Made by a program: the position numbers and the translations under genes | Source of the DNA: Hemibagrus wyckioides | Taxonomy: Eukaryota; Chordata; Actinopteri; Siluriformes; Bagridae | NCBI RefSeq assembly: GCF_019097595.1 | Contig: NC_080719.1 | Span: 17,145,001 to 17,209,000, forward strand | DNA length: 64,000 nt | Reading direction: 5' to 3' | Notes under the pieces: generated by a model | The model's input: only the letters and a program-made list of their open reading frames with translations | The model's database searches: none | Told to the model about the DNA's origin: nothing | In this document: positions 1-52,205 of the stretch, one piece after another | Position numbering within the stretch: the stretch's first letter is position 1 | How the letters are laid out: the number at the start of each line of letters is the position of its first letter

Positions 1-132
1 CACAGTCAGAAGAGTCAGCACAGAGAGCAGACTGCCACTGTAAGACCTTAATCAAAACTACACACACAACTCCCTGTTTGTCCACTGGTAGCTATCTCTG
101 AATTGCTTACCCTGTGTTCTGTGTGTGTGTAG

Positions 133-21769
<21,637 letters not shown>

Positions 21770-21995
21770 CAAACCCATGATGCTCTGGAACTTTCTCTGG
21801 CGCACGCCTCATGAAGCAAGGACGAGACTGTCTGAGGAAAAAAGGGAGACTGAGGAAAAAGAAAACAAAAACCCAAAATGTGGATTTTCCTGTGGAAACG
21901 CTCTGAAGCCTGTGTCCCAAACTACATGGATGTTGTTGTTATTAATGTTCTGTTCTGTTCTTGGCTGTTGCACCAGCAAAAGGAAGAAGGTTTGT

Positions 21996-22071
<76 letters not shown>

Positions 22072-24217
22072 TATACATGCTGCCATTTTTGTATACATAT
22101 TGTGGTTAGAATTTTGTAGCCACCACGTAATGGCAGCTTGGTTTTGCACTTTGTTTGGTTAGCATTTTTATTATTTCAATGAAATCCTGTGGTTGTATTT
22201 GTTCTGTGTACAAGGTGGTGTGTGTGTGTGTGTGGTTTTGATGGTGGTGGTGCAGAAGTGAGGGTGATTGTACTGAAAAACTAAATAGGGGGAGGTTGTT
22301 GGGGCAGGTGGGGGTGGGGAGGGATCAGGTTTGCTCTTCAGAGTGATTCAGACCTTGCTGTGAAATTTAAAGAGCTCTTCTTTTTAACGGCTCTTTTCAA
22401 GATTCTAGGTTGAAGTCGGGAGTAAGGAGTCGCGCATGTTAAAGAAATACTCCAGTGTTTTACCGCCTGAACTGTGTAGCGTACGTGTGAGTACGACACA
22501 ACAGACTTTCCTCGTACGGAGAAAATGACTTTAAACTAATTTACTTGAAAATAAATGTGAACCTAAAGGTAGTTGTTGAACTCCATCGATAAAGATAAAG
22601 GCTTATAATTACACAAAACTTCACAATTTCCGTTCAGTCGTGTTGTTTTATCTGAATTTTAACACTGAAACTGCACAGTAAGCATTCATACTAGTTACTC
22701 CCAAATTTCCCAAATATTTTGTAGTATTTTTACAGCACTAGGCACACACAGCTGAACTTACGCTCAGATGAGAAACTCTAGTAGCTCTATAGAGCCTTTA
22801 AGGCAAATTAAACACAACGCTTTTGATTTTATTTGATTTACATGTTATATGCTTGGCTTTACTGTACTAGATTCCGTTGTGGGCAGGTTAGCAAAGCAAG
22901 CTAACTTCTCTGATACATCCATCCCAGGGCAGGTCGTTTATGATGAAAGAAAAGCAGTGCAAGTAGGAACTAATGGTGTAAGTAGGGAACTAAAGAAAAC
23001 TTACACCACACAAACCAGATGAATCGCTTTACCATTTGTTTATTGAAATTCTGGCACATACAGAGAAAATGAATGGTTGTCACTAGTGTGAACACAAATC
23101 CAGCAAATTATTTCCGATGAAAAAAAAAGGTAGTCCCCTGTCTGAAATCAGAATTAGACCTGAATTTACTTCACTACTTTCGACCAATAAGGAAAAGCTT
23201 TCCAGTTTGTCCTTAGACATCTATGATGAGTGAGATGTAAAAGCTTTTATTTCTTTTTCTCAGGAAAAGGGAAACATGTTCACGTTCTGTGTGTGGTAAC
23301 AGCACATACACTACAGTGCAGTAGATTAGATTAAAAACACTGGGGTATTTATTTAATGCGGTGCGTAGCATGTCGTTTGCCTGGTTTGACTCGAAAGCAC
23401 AGTGATCTGAAAAATAAAAATGAAAAAAAGGAAAACTATGAACTAGATGCTGCTCTCATCCTGTCTAAGCTTTTAACAGAAAGATGGAAAGTCAGTTCTG
23501 TGCAAATTTAAAGGGAGATTTTGGAAATTTGGCTCGTGACTGCGATATAGATACCTCAGTTTGAGGAAAGTTTCAATACGGATCTCAGACCAAAAACTGT
23601 CGCAATGCTCCAAACACAACGTATACAGAAAAAAGTGTGCCCTTTAAGTACGTTATCGAGGCTTAGGCCAGACTCTGATTAGAGACGTCTCAGATTTATA
23701 ACAGCAAAAAATAATAATAGTAATAATAATTCGGACACGTGACATTATCCTCCGGATGAAAATGAATGAACTTCTTGGAAGTGCACTAGGGCTTTTATAG
23801 AGTGTGCTTGCTCGAGCGATATTGTGCACACAGGGTCAGTTGCGTCAGCTGTCGACTGCCACTAAAGGGCTTGTGCTTAATGATAACGAGTTGAGAGCAA
23901 GGTGCTCCATGTTTTTACAGTAGAGCTGCGTTTTTGTATATCCATTCTCTCAATAATCCCTTTACACATCCGTGTGTGTATATACAGTATATATATCTAT
24001 GTGTGTGTGTGTGTGTGACTGAAAATAATGAAGACGAACAGAAAGTGAATAGTTTGGAGATGGGCGAAATGGTTAACAAGTTTTAAAAGGGTTCTGTGTG
24101 TGTTTGTGTGTGTGTGTGTGTGTGTGGGTGTGTTACTGCACATGTGTGTTTGAAGAGGAGAGGAACCAGGACAAGGTCTTCAGCATGATTTGAGGATGAT
24201 TTGAGGCATTGCAGTGT

Positions 24218-24261
<44 letters not shown>

Positions 24262-24990
24262 TGTTACATATAGAGGGGTTGTGTGTAGTCTCATTGTCAA
24301 TTGTACAAAAGTTGTCTCTACTTTGTCATAGCTCTACAGCATTTCATCGGACGGCTCGGCTTCGTTCACGTCCAGTTACGAGGCAGAATTTTGTCCGTCA
24401 GACATTTGGACTCTTCTGAAGTTTTGTTATGAAACACTACAATGACGTAAGCTTGCCCTCCTTTAACATCCAAGAGCGATCTGTAAAAAACAATAAAAAG
24501 AAACACTAATATGCGGCCAGTCTGTTTGTCGAGATAAAGATCTGCAGACATATTTTGCACAAATGTCATTTTAAGTGATATGACAGTATTCCTTTGCGGT
24601 ATACCACTGAGGCAAGCTTTGCTCCTTATGTTCCCGTTCCATATGTGAACGTATGTATTTTTGTTTCGTATTGTTTCTACTCTGTTCAGTTGTCTTAAAA
24701 ACTGTTGTGAATACAGAAACGATTTTAACCTTGCCTGCATTCTTTTTAACTGTTATTGTTATTAACATGTTGTTTTGTATTACCCTTTTAAAGGAGTTGA
24801 CCTCTTTTATAGGATATTTTGTGTTCAATTAAGGTTTTGAAGCATTTCACATGTAACTGAATACAGGAAAAAATGAACCAGTGTGTTCTGTTTTATGAGT
24901 GCACAGACAAATACTTTTGTTTTGCTTTTTTCTGTATTTGATAAATACATAACATTGTGTAAATTGATGAAATAAACGCTAATGCTAAAA
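21770..24990 (+). other. pacs2: Probable pacs2 3' UTR
   Basis: No further coding exon is visible after the stop. The stretch is AT-rich, with a poly-A run and TA repeat (21995-22067), TG repeats near 22.2, 24.0 and 24.1 kb, and a TA repeat at 24220-24258. A canonical AATAAA sits at 24971-24976. No transposon interrupts it, unlike the sequence just downstream, which supports one long UTR. The exact cleavage site is inferred. Confidence 0.6.
24971..24976 (+). terminator. pacs2: Poly(A) signal AATAAA, candidate for pacs2
   Basis: Canonical hexamer at the far end of the AT-rich untranslated stretch, followed by a T/G-containing stretch. Earlier alternative signals are possible. Confidence 0.5.
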
Positions 24991-25124
24991 CCGGTGTGCA
25001 TTTAATACCATAGCATTTCTAACTGGTCAGAAAGTCTTAGTCTAACAAGTGATCCTTTATTAAATCTAAACCGAAATTATCCAGCTTGCAAGTTATAGGG
25101 AGTAAAAATACAAGTGTATTAGTG

Positions 25125-25405
25125 AGGACTCAGGCCATCGCACATACAGCTGCAATGTGCCATGGTGTCCATTGCGTAAGTCATCCATCTTTCCAAATGA
25201 TGTTCCCTCAGCTGGTGTTTTGATGATGATGGTGGAGAACACTGTCCAAGACATCGCTCCAAATTCGCAGCATGTGATTTATATCATTTTCATCCACATC
25301 AAACTATTCAATGGGTGCCTTGCAGATAGGACTGGCTTCATCCTGGAAGGATAGAACTTTCCTACTCTCCAAAATGTCCTCACAGCATAACAGAGCCTCT
25401 GTTTT
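25125..25405 (-). mobile_element. Tc1-like remnant
   Basis: CATGGTGTCCATTGCGTAAG, TCATCCATCTTTCCAAATGA, GGTGGAGAACACTGTCCAAG and CCTCACAGCATAACAGAGCC are successive segments of a fish Tc1-like family (from memory), with internal deletions. Not coding. Confidence 0.65.
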
Positions 25406-25994
25406 TTTTCCATTTAATTAGTCAGTCACCCATACATATATTTTTAGGTCAGTTCAGAGATTCATTAGAAAATAACTTGCAGGGTATATTTGTTTTATTT
25501 CAGCAGTGCCTGTGGCATAGGATTAACAGTGGTTAAAACCACAGAGAAGCTTTAGCTGTGTTTTTCATTTGGAGACCACTTCAAAGTAAAACCAATGAGA
25601 AAGACGTGACATGAACTGGTGTAGTGGGGAAGAAAGCATACCTCTAAAGAATTAGAGGAACACAGAGTTAGTCATAGATCCACTGATTTATTTTTACTGC
25701 ACATCTTCAGCATCTTCAATTCATTTTATTTGAATCACTTGGAGAAGCTGCTTCAAAAATGTCTTTTAAAGAGAATATATTTCAGACAGACTTCCCACTG
25801 GATTTTAATCAAAAGGTAAAAGAACTTTTAAAGCAAGTCATTTTTACTAAATCAACAGCAGGTTGGTGACCACGTAGTTTACTGTCAGCTTGTGATTTCT
25901 CTGTATTCCAACAGATGGCAGTAGTGTAAGAAAATGTTTATTACCTGAACTCAATTAGAAGAGCTTTGTAAATACAGTATATTGATATGATTGT

Positions 25995-26503
<509 letters not shown>

Positions 26504-26634
26504 CATATTCAGTTAAAGTGGTCTAAATCACGGGTAAATAGATCAGAGTTTTATATAGCTCTCCTTGGGTCAATTTTAAAAATCTGAAGCACTTTTATAC
26601 TGCAGTGGTATTACCTTAGTGATATTAAATTATA

Positions 26635-27125
26635 CAGGGACATCCTATAATCATCTAAATCACCCCAAAATGTGTGATGGTCTGATGAGTCCAGTTCCAA
26701 AATTCTGTACATTCAAAAGGTATGTGTGGTGGCAAAGGTTAACCTAGCCGCTGAGGGCCTAGCCCAGATACAGTAAGTCCCGAGCACAGATAAAATGGGA
26801 GGGCTGTGTTTGGAAGGGCATCCGGCGTAAATCCTGTGCCAAATCAAATCTGCTGTTGTGGCCATGAACAGGGAGCAGTCAAAATAACAACAACAACATG
26901 TCCAGTGGCAAAAGTTCAGCATACCCATGTAGCAACATGATGGTGGTAACATCATGCTTTAGGGCTGATCTTATTCAGCTAGAACTTGGGCTGTTCTCAA
27001 AGTGGATAGAATCATGAATAGGTTTTTTTTTTGGTTTATTTGTTTGTATGTTTTTCATTAATAGCTTTTCTTTAACCTGGCCAGATCCCAGACCTGAATC
27101 CACAGGAGGATGATAGATCAATAAC
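26635..27125 (+). mobile_element. Tc1-like remnant interrupted by a SINE
   Basis: GTGTGATGGTCTGATGAGTC (26671) and, past the insertion, ATGATGGTGGTAACATCATG, then AACCTGGCCAGATCCCAGAC plus CTGAATCC (the SPDLNP segment of Tc1 transposase) are one element split by about 200 bp of SINE sequence. Confidence 0.75.
26730..26930 (+). repeat. tRNA-derived SINE nested in the Tc1 remnant
   Basis: Contains ATAAAATGGGAGGGCTGTGT, GGGCATCCGGCGTAAATCCT plus GTGCCAA, then AACAGGGAGCAG and an (AAC)n tail, the same tail family as the copies at 29.3 and 42.3 kb. The tRNA-like head is degraded. Confidence 0.75.
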
Positions 27126-27436
27126 GTTTTTTCATTAAAAAAGTGCAGAAATATTGCCCAATAAAGATGTCATGCGTTCCATGATAGACTATGCCCAATA
27201 ACTTAATGGTTTAATAAAATCAAACAAAGTAGTAGTTTAGAATTGTGAACATATATGCATCTAAGTTATTACAAGTATTTTTAATTTTTACTAATTTACC
27301 CTAAAATATTTCTGATATTCTATTCACTTAATTAATTATACATGTATGTAGTCATAATAACCTACGTTTTTAACAGGGTGTGTAGACTGTTTATACTGAT
27401 TTGTATAAATAAAGAAGTACTAATTAATGCCTTCAT

Positions 27437-27460
27437 AACACACACACACACACACACGCA

Positions 27461-27502
<42 letters not shown>

Positions 27503-27566
27503 AAAAAGAAAAGTCGGAGGTCAAATAAAGAAAATAGCTCCTTCAGTAATGTCTAGCATTAATTTT
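27437..27566 (+). repeat. CA/GA microsatellite plus dispersed unit shared with 3.1 kb
   Basis: (CA)n(GA)n is followed by AAGTCGGAGGTCAAATAAAG plus AAAATAGCTCCTTCAGTAAT and GTCTAG, practically identical to 3111-3160. This is a genuine dispersed repeat with a microsatellite head. Confidence 0.85.
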
Positions 27567-27830
27567 TTAAAGGCACAAAATATACTGGTAAAGATACTGG
27601 CTATACTGGTGAAAACGTGAACTAGCAGAAATCCGAGAACTTATATAGCTTTGGTGTTGATGGCATGACTAAAACATGCTCGTGAGATTAGAAGAGTTCC
27701 GGTTTTGAGTTTTTATTGCGCTGAACTTTATGGTGGAAATGAACAGCTGGGCGTTTCTGTTGAACCCGGTCCTCTGATTAAACACAGCTCCCACCTCCTG
27801 TTCCTCACTACAGAGCCTCAGAGCTCAGGG

Positions 27831-28155
27831 TGCTGGAGATACTGCTCTCTGTGCTGGAGATACTGGTCTCTGTCCCGGAGACACTGCTCTCTGTGCTGGA
27901 GATACTGGTTTCTGGTCTCTGTCCCGGAGACACTGCTCTCTGTGCTGGAGATACTGGTTTCTGGTCTCTCTCCCGGAGACACTGCTCTCTGTGCTGGAGA
28001 TACTGGTTTCTGGTCTCTCTCCCGGAGACACTGCTCTCTGTGCTGGAGATACTGGTTTCTGGTCTCTGTCCCGGAGACACTGCTCTCTGTGCTGGAGATA
28101 CTGGTTTCTGGTCTCTCTCCCGGAGACACTGCTCTCTGTGCTGGAGATACTAGTC
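27831..28155 (+). repeat. 49-bp minisatellite
   Basis: The unit is TGCTGGAGATACTGGTTTCT, GGTCTCTGTCCCGGAGACAC plus TGCTCTCTG. The first two units are shorter (21 and 42 bp), then full 49-bp units start at 27894, 27943 and onwards. Each unit has a GTCTC/GAGAC inverted repeat. Because 49 is not a multiple of three, ORFs appear in several frames; none is believed. Confidence 0.92.
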
Positions 28156-29324
28156 TCTGTTCTCGTGGATATTCTGGATGTCGTTACACGGGAGGACTGC
28201 CGTTAACCGGGTCATCACACACACACACCCACACACACACGAGCAAGCTGTTATTGGAGCTGAGCTGCTTATCTGTGAAGTGTATCCGGTATGTAAACTT
28301 TGCTCCCTGTCTTAAACACATGTACATGGATCTTTATACCTTTATACCTCTAATCAACAATCATGAATCTACTCAAAAATCTTCCTAACACTAAATGAAA
28401 ATAGCTTTACTGTTGATTGCTTTTTTTCCCCCTTGGTCGAATATCAGCTGGAAAAAAACATGTTCTTCATATTCATATCTCATATGTTCATATCATTTTG
28501 ACAAATGATGAGAAATCTCTTGTGTCTAAAGTGGTAAATGACCAACGTCAACTAACAGCTATCAGTGAGAGTGTGTAGTGTTGCTTCAGTCTCTGGGTTC
28601 AGCAAACAGTCCTGATTAAGCTAAAGCACTAACTAAAACACTGACCTCTGTTTATCACCTTTAACCAGAAAAAAGTGTCTGAATTTGGAACGTCTTTCTT
28701 CTATGAACCCCCTTACATGTATGTTCCATGTATTCGTTTTATTTGGCACGACATATGTTTTGTTAGTCTTTGTTACAGATGTGAGGTTTGAGTATATAAG
28801 TATATCACGTATATCCAAGTATATCCAGTTTATTAACCATTTTTTTAACCTTGTTATAAATCCTGAACAATTTAAGTCATATTGTCTAGTCCTTAATATA
28901 TTTTTTAAATCAAGTTAAATTAAGTCTTTTATATTTTGACACCAATATTTCTTTGTATGTGTGAGAGAAATGTTTTCTGCATATTACATGGGTCCTTTTC
29001 AAATGGAGCTTTTGACGAGGCTGTGTTTATGTGATGACGAAGCAGGATTTGGCTCTCTGGAAGGTAATAACACAGTGGACTATGACCTGGTGTTATTAAG
29101 GAAAAGTGAACATGAGGCATGATTATGACTCCTCTGAGGTAAAGATAGTGTCTAGGCCTATATTCATTACTGTGTGTGTCCAACAAAGTATGATATAACT
29201 GCAACTGCTTTTAAAAAAAAAAAAACTTTTTATCTCTGCTCATTACACACATTTATACCACAACATATGTCATTTCCTAATTCTAAAGATGTTAAATTTC
29301 TAGTTTTCTACAGTAACATTTCTA
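28156..29324. other. Intergenic, no gene seen
   Basis: A CA tract (28216-28240), then unique AT-rich sequence. The 5' untranslated exon and promoter of the kinesin light chain gene must lie somewhere between here and 34.2 kb, but I cannot place them. Confidence 0.4.
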
Positions 29325-29575
29325 TAATAAGCCTACTGGTGGTCCAGCTGCAGAATCCCGTGCTCTCATTGCCGTCGCCTGGGTTCGATTCCCGGGCAAG
29401 GAGCTAACCCAGCCACTGAAGAGTTAACTCTCAGTGCCAGTCCCAAGCCTGGATTAAATGGGAGCGTTGCGTCAGGAAGGGTATCCGGTGTAAAACCTGT
29501 GCCAAAATCAAAAAACATGCGGACCAAATGATCCTCGAATAGGGAGCAGCTGATAGAACAACACTTCTGTAGTAG
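29325..29575 (+). repeat. tRNA-derived SINE
   Basis: B-box-like GGGTTCGATTCCCGGGC, then CCCAAGCCTGGATTAAATGG, AAGGGTATCCGGTGTAAAAC plus CTGTGCCAAAATC and AGGGAGCAGCTGATAGAACA. Same family as the copies at 26.7 and 42.3 kb. Confidence 0.85.
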
Positions 29576-30818
29576 AATTTCCAAAGAAGCAGCTTACACA
29601 GGGACTTTCTGGTGGATGTGTCACGTAAACAGAGAAAAATGTGTAATCGTTGATAAGGTGAAGATTCTGTGAGTTGCTGATTCTTTATTATTTTTGAAAG
29701 AGTCTCCAGTTTATAGTTTATAATAGTGAGAGGTAAAGCTGTTCCTTTAAATTATCCATCAGGGGAAAGCCTCTAGGAGAGAGGGACTGTTTAGACCTGC
29801 AGTAATGTAAGTGATGAACTAACCTGTGTCACTGACAATAAAAATATAAATTCTGATGTGTGATAACCGTTGGAAAATTATTGTGGTAGAAAAGGGAATA
29901 AACCTTTAAGATGTCATGTTTTTGGAAAATAATTAACATAGTAACCGGTTGTCATGTTTTACTTCTACAATTTCAACAAAAGAAAATTGTACTCTTGGTA
30001 TTCTTTTGCATTTCTGATGGACAGCAAGTCGGTACTGAATGTTCAGTTAGGATCATCCCTGTCATAGGTCAGTGTATGGGATGGTTTGCAGTTAGAATGA
30101 TCCATGTTATGAACTACTGATCCTTACATAAATGTATATATGGTTTGCAATCCAAACCTAGAGATCATCAAGATGGTCTTTCAAACACATAACAATGGCC
30201 CACTGGAAGTCCTTGGATTTGACCTACTATGACCCCTAATTCGTGATTTTAGACCAGAAGTGTTACCCAAACCTGTACTTGTGCCCCGAGACTGCCCACA
30301 TTTTTGCTGTTTACTGTATACTGTAAATATTTGTATTTTTGCTATCATATTGTACAAAGTACTTGGTACTAGAGTTGTGACAATATTCAAATTCTCAGCT
30401 CAATACATTTGCAATAATAAATAGTACAGCGCAAGAGTGTTTTATGATATAAAGGAAAATGAATAAGAGAATGCATATCAGAGCAATTAGAAATAAAAAA
30501 TATAGCACTGAATTCAGCAAGGTTCTACCTCGCTCTAGCTTTTAAGTGTTCCAAGGCTTTGGATGGTACTCTGAAGGGAGAGGCTCAATTTGTTTACACT
30601 TTGAATTTCAAAACAGCAAAATTACTCACCTTTATCTCTTTGGTCCTAAGACATCACTCTGCCCCCACACACACACACCCCCCAACACACACACACACTC
30701 TTTCTCTCTCCCTCCCTCTCTCTCGCTCTTTCACTCTCTCGCTCTCCTTTTCTCACACACACTCTTTCTCTCTCCCTCCCTCTCTCTCTTTCACTCTCTC
30801 CCTCCATCCCTCCCTCCA

Positions 30819-30867
<49 letters not shown>

Positions 30868-31130
30868 CTGCTCACAAGCACAGTGAGGTGAAATCATTAA
30901 AGCTACATGAAAAGTAGAAGCTGCCTGAACTCTTGAACAGACATTATAGTTTTGTGCAAGAAGGATTTGCATTCAGTTTCATGTTTGTCAATTTCACATA
31001 GAGATAGAAACATTAATTTATCTACAGTTGCATTTACTTCTACTGTAAAAAAAAAATAAAAATGTAACTGGAATTACAAATAATAAAAAGAAAAGGGGTA
31101 ACAGCAATGCATTATTTCTCATACATCTTA
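29576..31130. other. Intergenic; microsatellite near the end
   Basis: 29.6-30.6 kb is AT-rich without a recognised gene. 30664-30863 is a CA then CT-rich low-complexity tract whose ORFs are artefacts. Confidence 0.5.
30664..30863. repeat. (CA)n/(CT)n low-complexity tract
   Basis: CA followed by pyrimidine-only TCTC and CCCT blocks, ending in about 20 CT units. Confidence 0.95.
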
Positions 31131-31132
31131 AT

Positions 31133-31305
31133 AATAATACTTTACCTTTGGCAGACACCCTTATCCAGAGCAACTTACATTTTATAAAACTGAGGGTTAA
31201 GGGCCTTGCTCAGGGACCCAGCAGTGGCAGCTTGGTGGACCTGGGATTTGAACTCACAACCTTCCAAACAATAGTCCAACGCCTTAACCACTAAGATACC
31301 ACATG
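31133..31305 (-). repeat. tRNA-derived SINE, reverse orientation
   Basis: GGCAGACACCCTTATCCAGA, GAGGGTTAAGGGCCTTGCTC, GGACCTGGGATTTGAACTCA plus CAACC (inverted B box) and CCTTAACCACTAAG (inverted A box). Confidence 0.85.
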
Positions 31306-31719
31306 ATAAAAACAGGTATAGGGAACATAGTTGTTTTCAAGCATTTCATCTGCTTTAAAATACAAAGATGAAAGTTTAGTTACAGAGGACTGCTGCTAGT
31401 CCTACTCAGCTTTAGGTTATTGTATACAGCATGAATTAAGAAGTAAAAACAATAAATAGATTAATAAGGGGATCCATCAGCAGGTCTGTAAAGTTGAAAG
31501 GATCATCTTCTGCCAAGATTCAGTAGTTTGTGATTAGGCATCATGGATTCAGGAATTATCTATAAGAGCATGGAGGATTCAGGCAGTTTTTCTGCAGCTG
31601 TCAATGCACCAGCAAGAGGTTTTAATAAAACTGAAAGATGAAGTGAAGAGAAATCCGTCAAAGGAAAAAATAAAAGCTCAAGATTATGGTGTAACCGGAC
31701 AGTTCTAACTGATGTCCAC

Positions 31720-31880
31720 CCATCCATCCATCCAGTTTATGCTAGGGGACTCAGGGCACACGATAGGTGACACCCAGGACAGGGGACCAACCCATCACTG
31801 CACAAAATCCTACTCAGGTGTTGCTTCTGCTTGATATATAAACCTGAACCCAGAAGCCCTTTCCGGATAAGATTGGACCC
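31720..31880 (-). repeat. Dispersed repeat fragment and half hAT MITE
   Basis: GGGGACTCAGGGCACACGAT to CCAACCCATCACTGCAC is a fragment of the repeat seen intact-like at 57.07 kb. It is followed by CTCAGGTGTTGCTTCTGCTT plus CCCTTTCCGGATAAGATTGG, matching one half of the MITE at 16823. Confidence 0.6.
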
Positions 31881-33837
31881 TGATCTACGTATGTGTTCAA
31901 CCCAGATCTGAATTAATCTACACATTCTGCATGCTGGATTATTACAAGCACATTCATGTGACTGTGACACTCATTGCACACATCAGTCTTTGTTTGTTTT
32001 GTTTTGCCAAGTTATTAGTCAGTAATCTTGGGTCATTTTAAAAGTCACACACAGCTTTCCAATGTTTATTCGGTTTTACGTCTTATACCATTGCCAAGCC
32101 TCAAGTCTGTGTGTTTGTGTTGTGTGTGTGTGTGTGTGTTTGTGTTGTGTGTGTGTGTGTGTGGGTGTGGGTCACAACAAATGAGGAATAGTGTCACTCT
32201 ATTTCATTCAGCGGTTGCATGTGTGCAAATGTTACAGAAACTATGCTGGGCTTGAATCCAATTGCATTGAGAAAATCAAGAAATCAAGATTGCAATTTTA
32301 ATTTGATTATTTTGTGCGTTCTGACAGTTTAATACCTAGTAATTTGGATGGAAGTTGTTCTGAAAGTGAACCCTCAGTTACAGCCTCTCATTTTGATGTT
32401 CTCTCCAAAGCCACACCTCAATACATGCACACTGCTCAGGCTAGAATGCTAGAGCAGCAGGGGATGATTATATATAAATATTATAAATTAACATGCAACT
32501 AGACACAGCTGGAGCAGCCACAGAGACCAAAGTTTCTCTTCTGAGCCGATGTTTTATTAAAGTTTCCATAAGGCGAGGAGAATATTTGGCAAATATTATA
32601 AAACTTGTCCTGGCTTAAAATTTTCCCACTGGATCCTTTCACATTTTAAACACACACACACACATACACACACCATGGTTGTTATAGACAGCAGGGGGTT
32701 GTTATACTGGCTTTGCCTTTATTTGCTTGTTATCACTGCAACCTAAAGTTTATGGCATCATGTGAATGAGAGTTAAAAAATGACCAGCTTGAGATCCATC
32801 GTTGGTGTGACCATTTGATCTCATAGAATGAATATGGACAGATTCCTTGAAACCAGAAACTGGTTCATATTTTAGTAAATGTTTATGACAGTTCTGGGTT
32901 AATGTTGAACTGCAGTGGCTTTTCCGAGACCGTGTGCAGAAGTGTGCTTTGATAACAGAGGCCATGAGTATGAGAAAGATCTGGAAGCTTTACAGAGGTG
33001 TTTTACTTTACATTATTCTTAAGATACACTTCCATTTCAGTCATGCATTCAGCTTCAGTATCTGTTTTAATCTGGTCAGGGATTCAGAGCTTATCCCAGG
33101 AACACTGGGCAGATGGAATAGAGAATTTACCTACATATGGGAGGCCAAATTGAACATATCCAATTCACCTATATGTACGTTTTCAGACATTAGCCGAACC
33201 CAGAGGAGAAACAATGCCTGAAAGCTTTATAAACGGTTCATGAATCATGCAATGATTTAGAAATATGTGCTTTACTTTGCCTAAATGCTGTTTTCAATGG
33301 AAGAATAAAAATATAAAGCATGATTTTTCGAATCTAAATTATTTTATAATGTATTTCACAGCCATATAAGATATTTTTTTAAATAAATAAATAAACGTGT
33401 ATGTGTTTCCTGCTCTTATTTATGATTATTTTTTCCCTGTCTTTGTACAGCACTTTGGCAAACTAAGGTTGAATGTAAATGTGCTTTAGAAATAAAAATG
33501 AATTGAATTGAAAATAAATGCTTCAGCTGAAAACTTATATAAAAGATAAAATGGACTACACTTCATAGAAAGTGTTGTATATACACAGTGTGTAGAGTAA
33601 AGTGTGTCACTGGGCTTAGCATGATTTATTACATGTTAACTTGGACTTTGTAACTGCTAACTTTCCCGTAAATCAAAGTTTAAAACAAGTTTTTTTGTCT
33701 TGAGAAACAAAAGAATAGTTATTTTGCTTGAATTTTGTTGTTTAACAAGTTTGTTGTTTGTTATTATTTCTAGATTTCTGGGATGTCTGAGATAATTTTA
33801 TAATATACAGTTTTAGAAATACTTGAAGTTTTAGCAA
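31881..33837. other. Intergenic with small repeats
   Basis: TG tract 32113-32165; CA tract 32650-32672; inverted dispersed-repeat fragment 33060-33215; and a LINE-like tail at 33420-33510 (TTTGTACAGCACTTTGGCAA, AAATAAAAATGAATTGAATT). No gene seen. Confidence 0.5.
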
Positions 33838-34173
33838 TACACCGATCAGGAGCCTTGACCCTGTCGCCGGTTCAGCACTGTTCCTTCCTTGGAACACTTT
33901 TGATAGATACTGACCACTGCAGACCGGGAACACCCCACAAGAGCTGCAGTTTTGGAGATCCAGTCGTCTAGCCATCACAATTTGGTCCTTGTCAAACTCA
34001 CTCAAATCCTTACGCTTGTCCATTTTTCCTGCTTCTGACACATCAGCTTTGAGGACAAAATGTTCACTTGCTGCCTAATATATCCCACCCACTAACAGGA
34101 GCCATGATGAGGAGATCATCAGTGTTATTCACTTCACCTGTCAGTGGTTATAATGTTATGCCTGATCAGTGTA
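33838..34173 (-). mobile_element. Tc1-like deletion derivative next to the kinesin light chain start exon
   Basis: TACACCGATCAGGAGCCTTG at one end shows an internal deletion joining the terminal repeat to transposase sequence. The other end is ATAATGTTATGCCTGATCAG plus TGTA. Minus strand: [20 protein letters not shown]. It ends 71 bp before the exon at 34245. Confidence 0.85.
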
Positions 34174-34251
34174 CTACAAATGACATTTAGATATTTTGCA
34201 TTCATTTGTGAACACATCACTGAATTTTCTTTGAATTCTCCCAGCAAGAGC

Positions 34252-52020
<17,769 letters not shown>

Positions 52021-52132
52021 AGTAGAGCCGGAGGTCACGTGACTGCCGAACTGCACGGGCGCAGACGGTGCAGCGCGAGACGGACAGAAGAACCGCGGCA
52101 GCCGCTTCGCTCTTATCTCCTCCTGACCAGAG
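52021..52132 (+). promoter_or_regulatory. CpG-rich promoter / untranslated first exon of the SOUL gene
   Basis: A sharp rise in CpG against AT-rich surroundings. It contains the palindrome GTCACGTGAC (52034-52043), an E-box matching the CLEAR/USF/TFEB consensus. CTGACCAGA|gtgagt near 52126-52133 is a good donor. The next acceptor is at 54123 just before the start codon, so a non-coding first exon is likely. Confidence 0.6.
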
Positions 52133-52172
52133 TGAGTGTTTACTGTTTATTACACCGGTTTTTAATGCAGCC

Positions 52173-52205
<33 letters not shown>

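Noticed and set aside
24366..24740. 124-residue minus-strand ORF in the pacs2 3' UTR
   Set aside because: No family resemblance, AT-rich composition, and no promoter or splice signals noted.
27705..28388. 227-residue plus-strand ORF
   Set aside because: Most of it is the 49-bp minisatellite, open in several frames and on both strands; it ends in a CA repeat.
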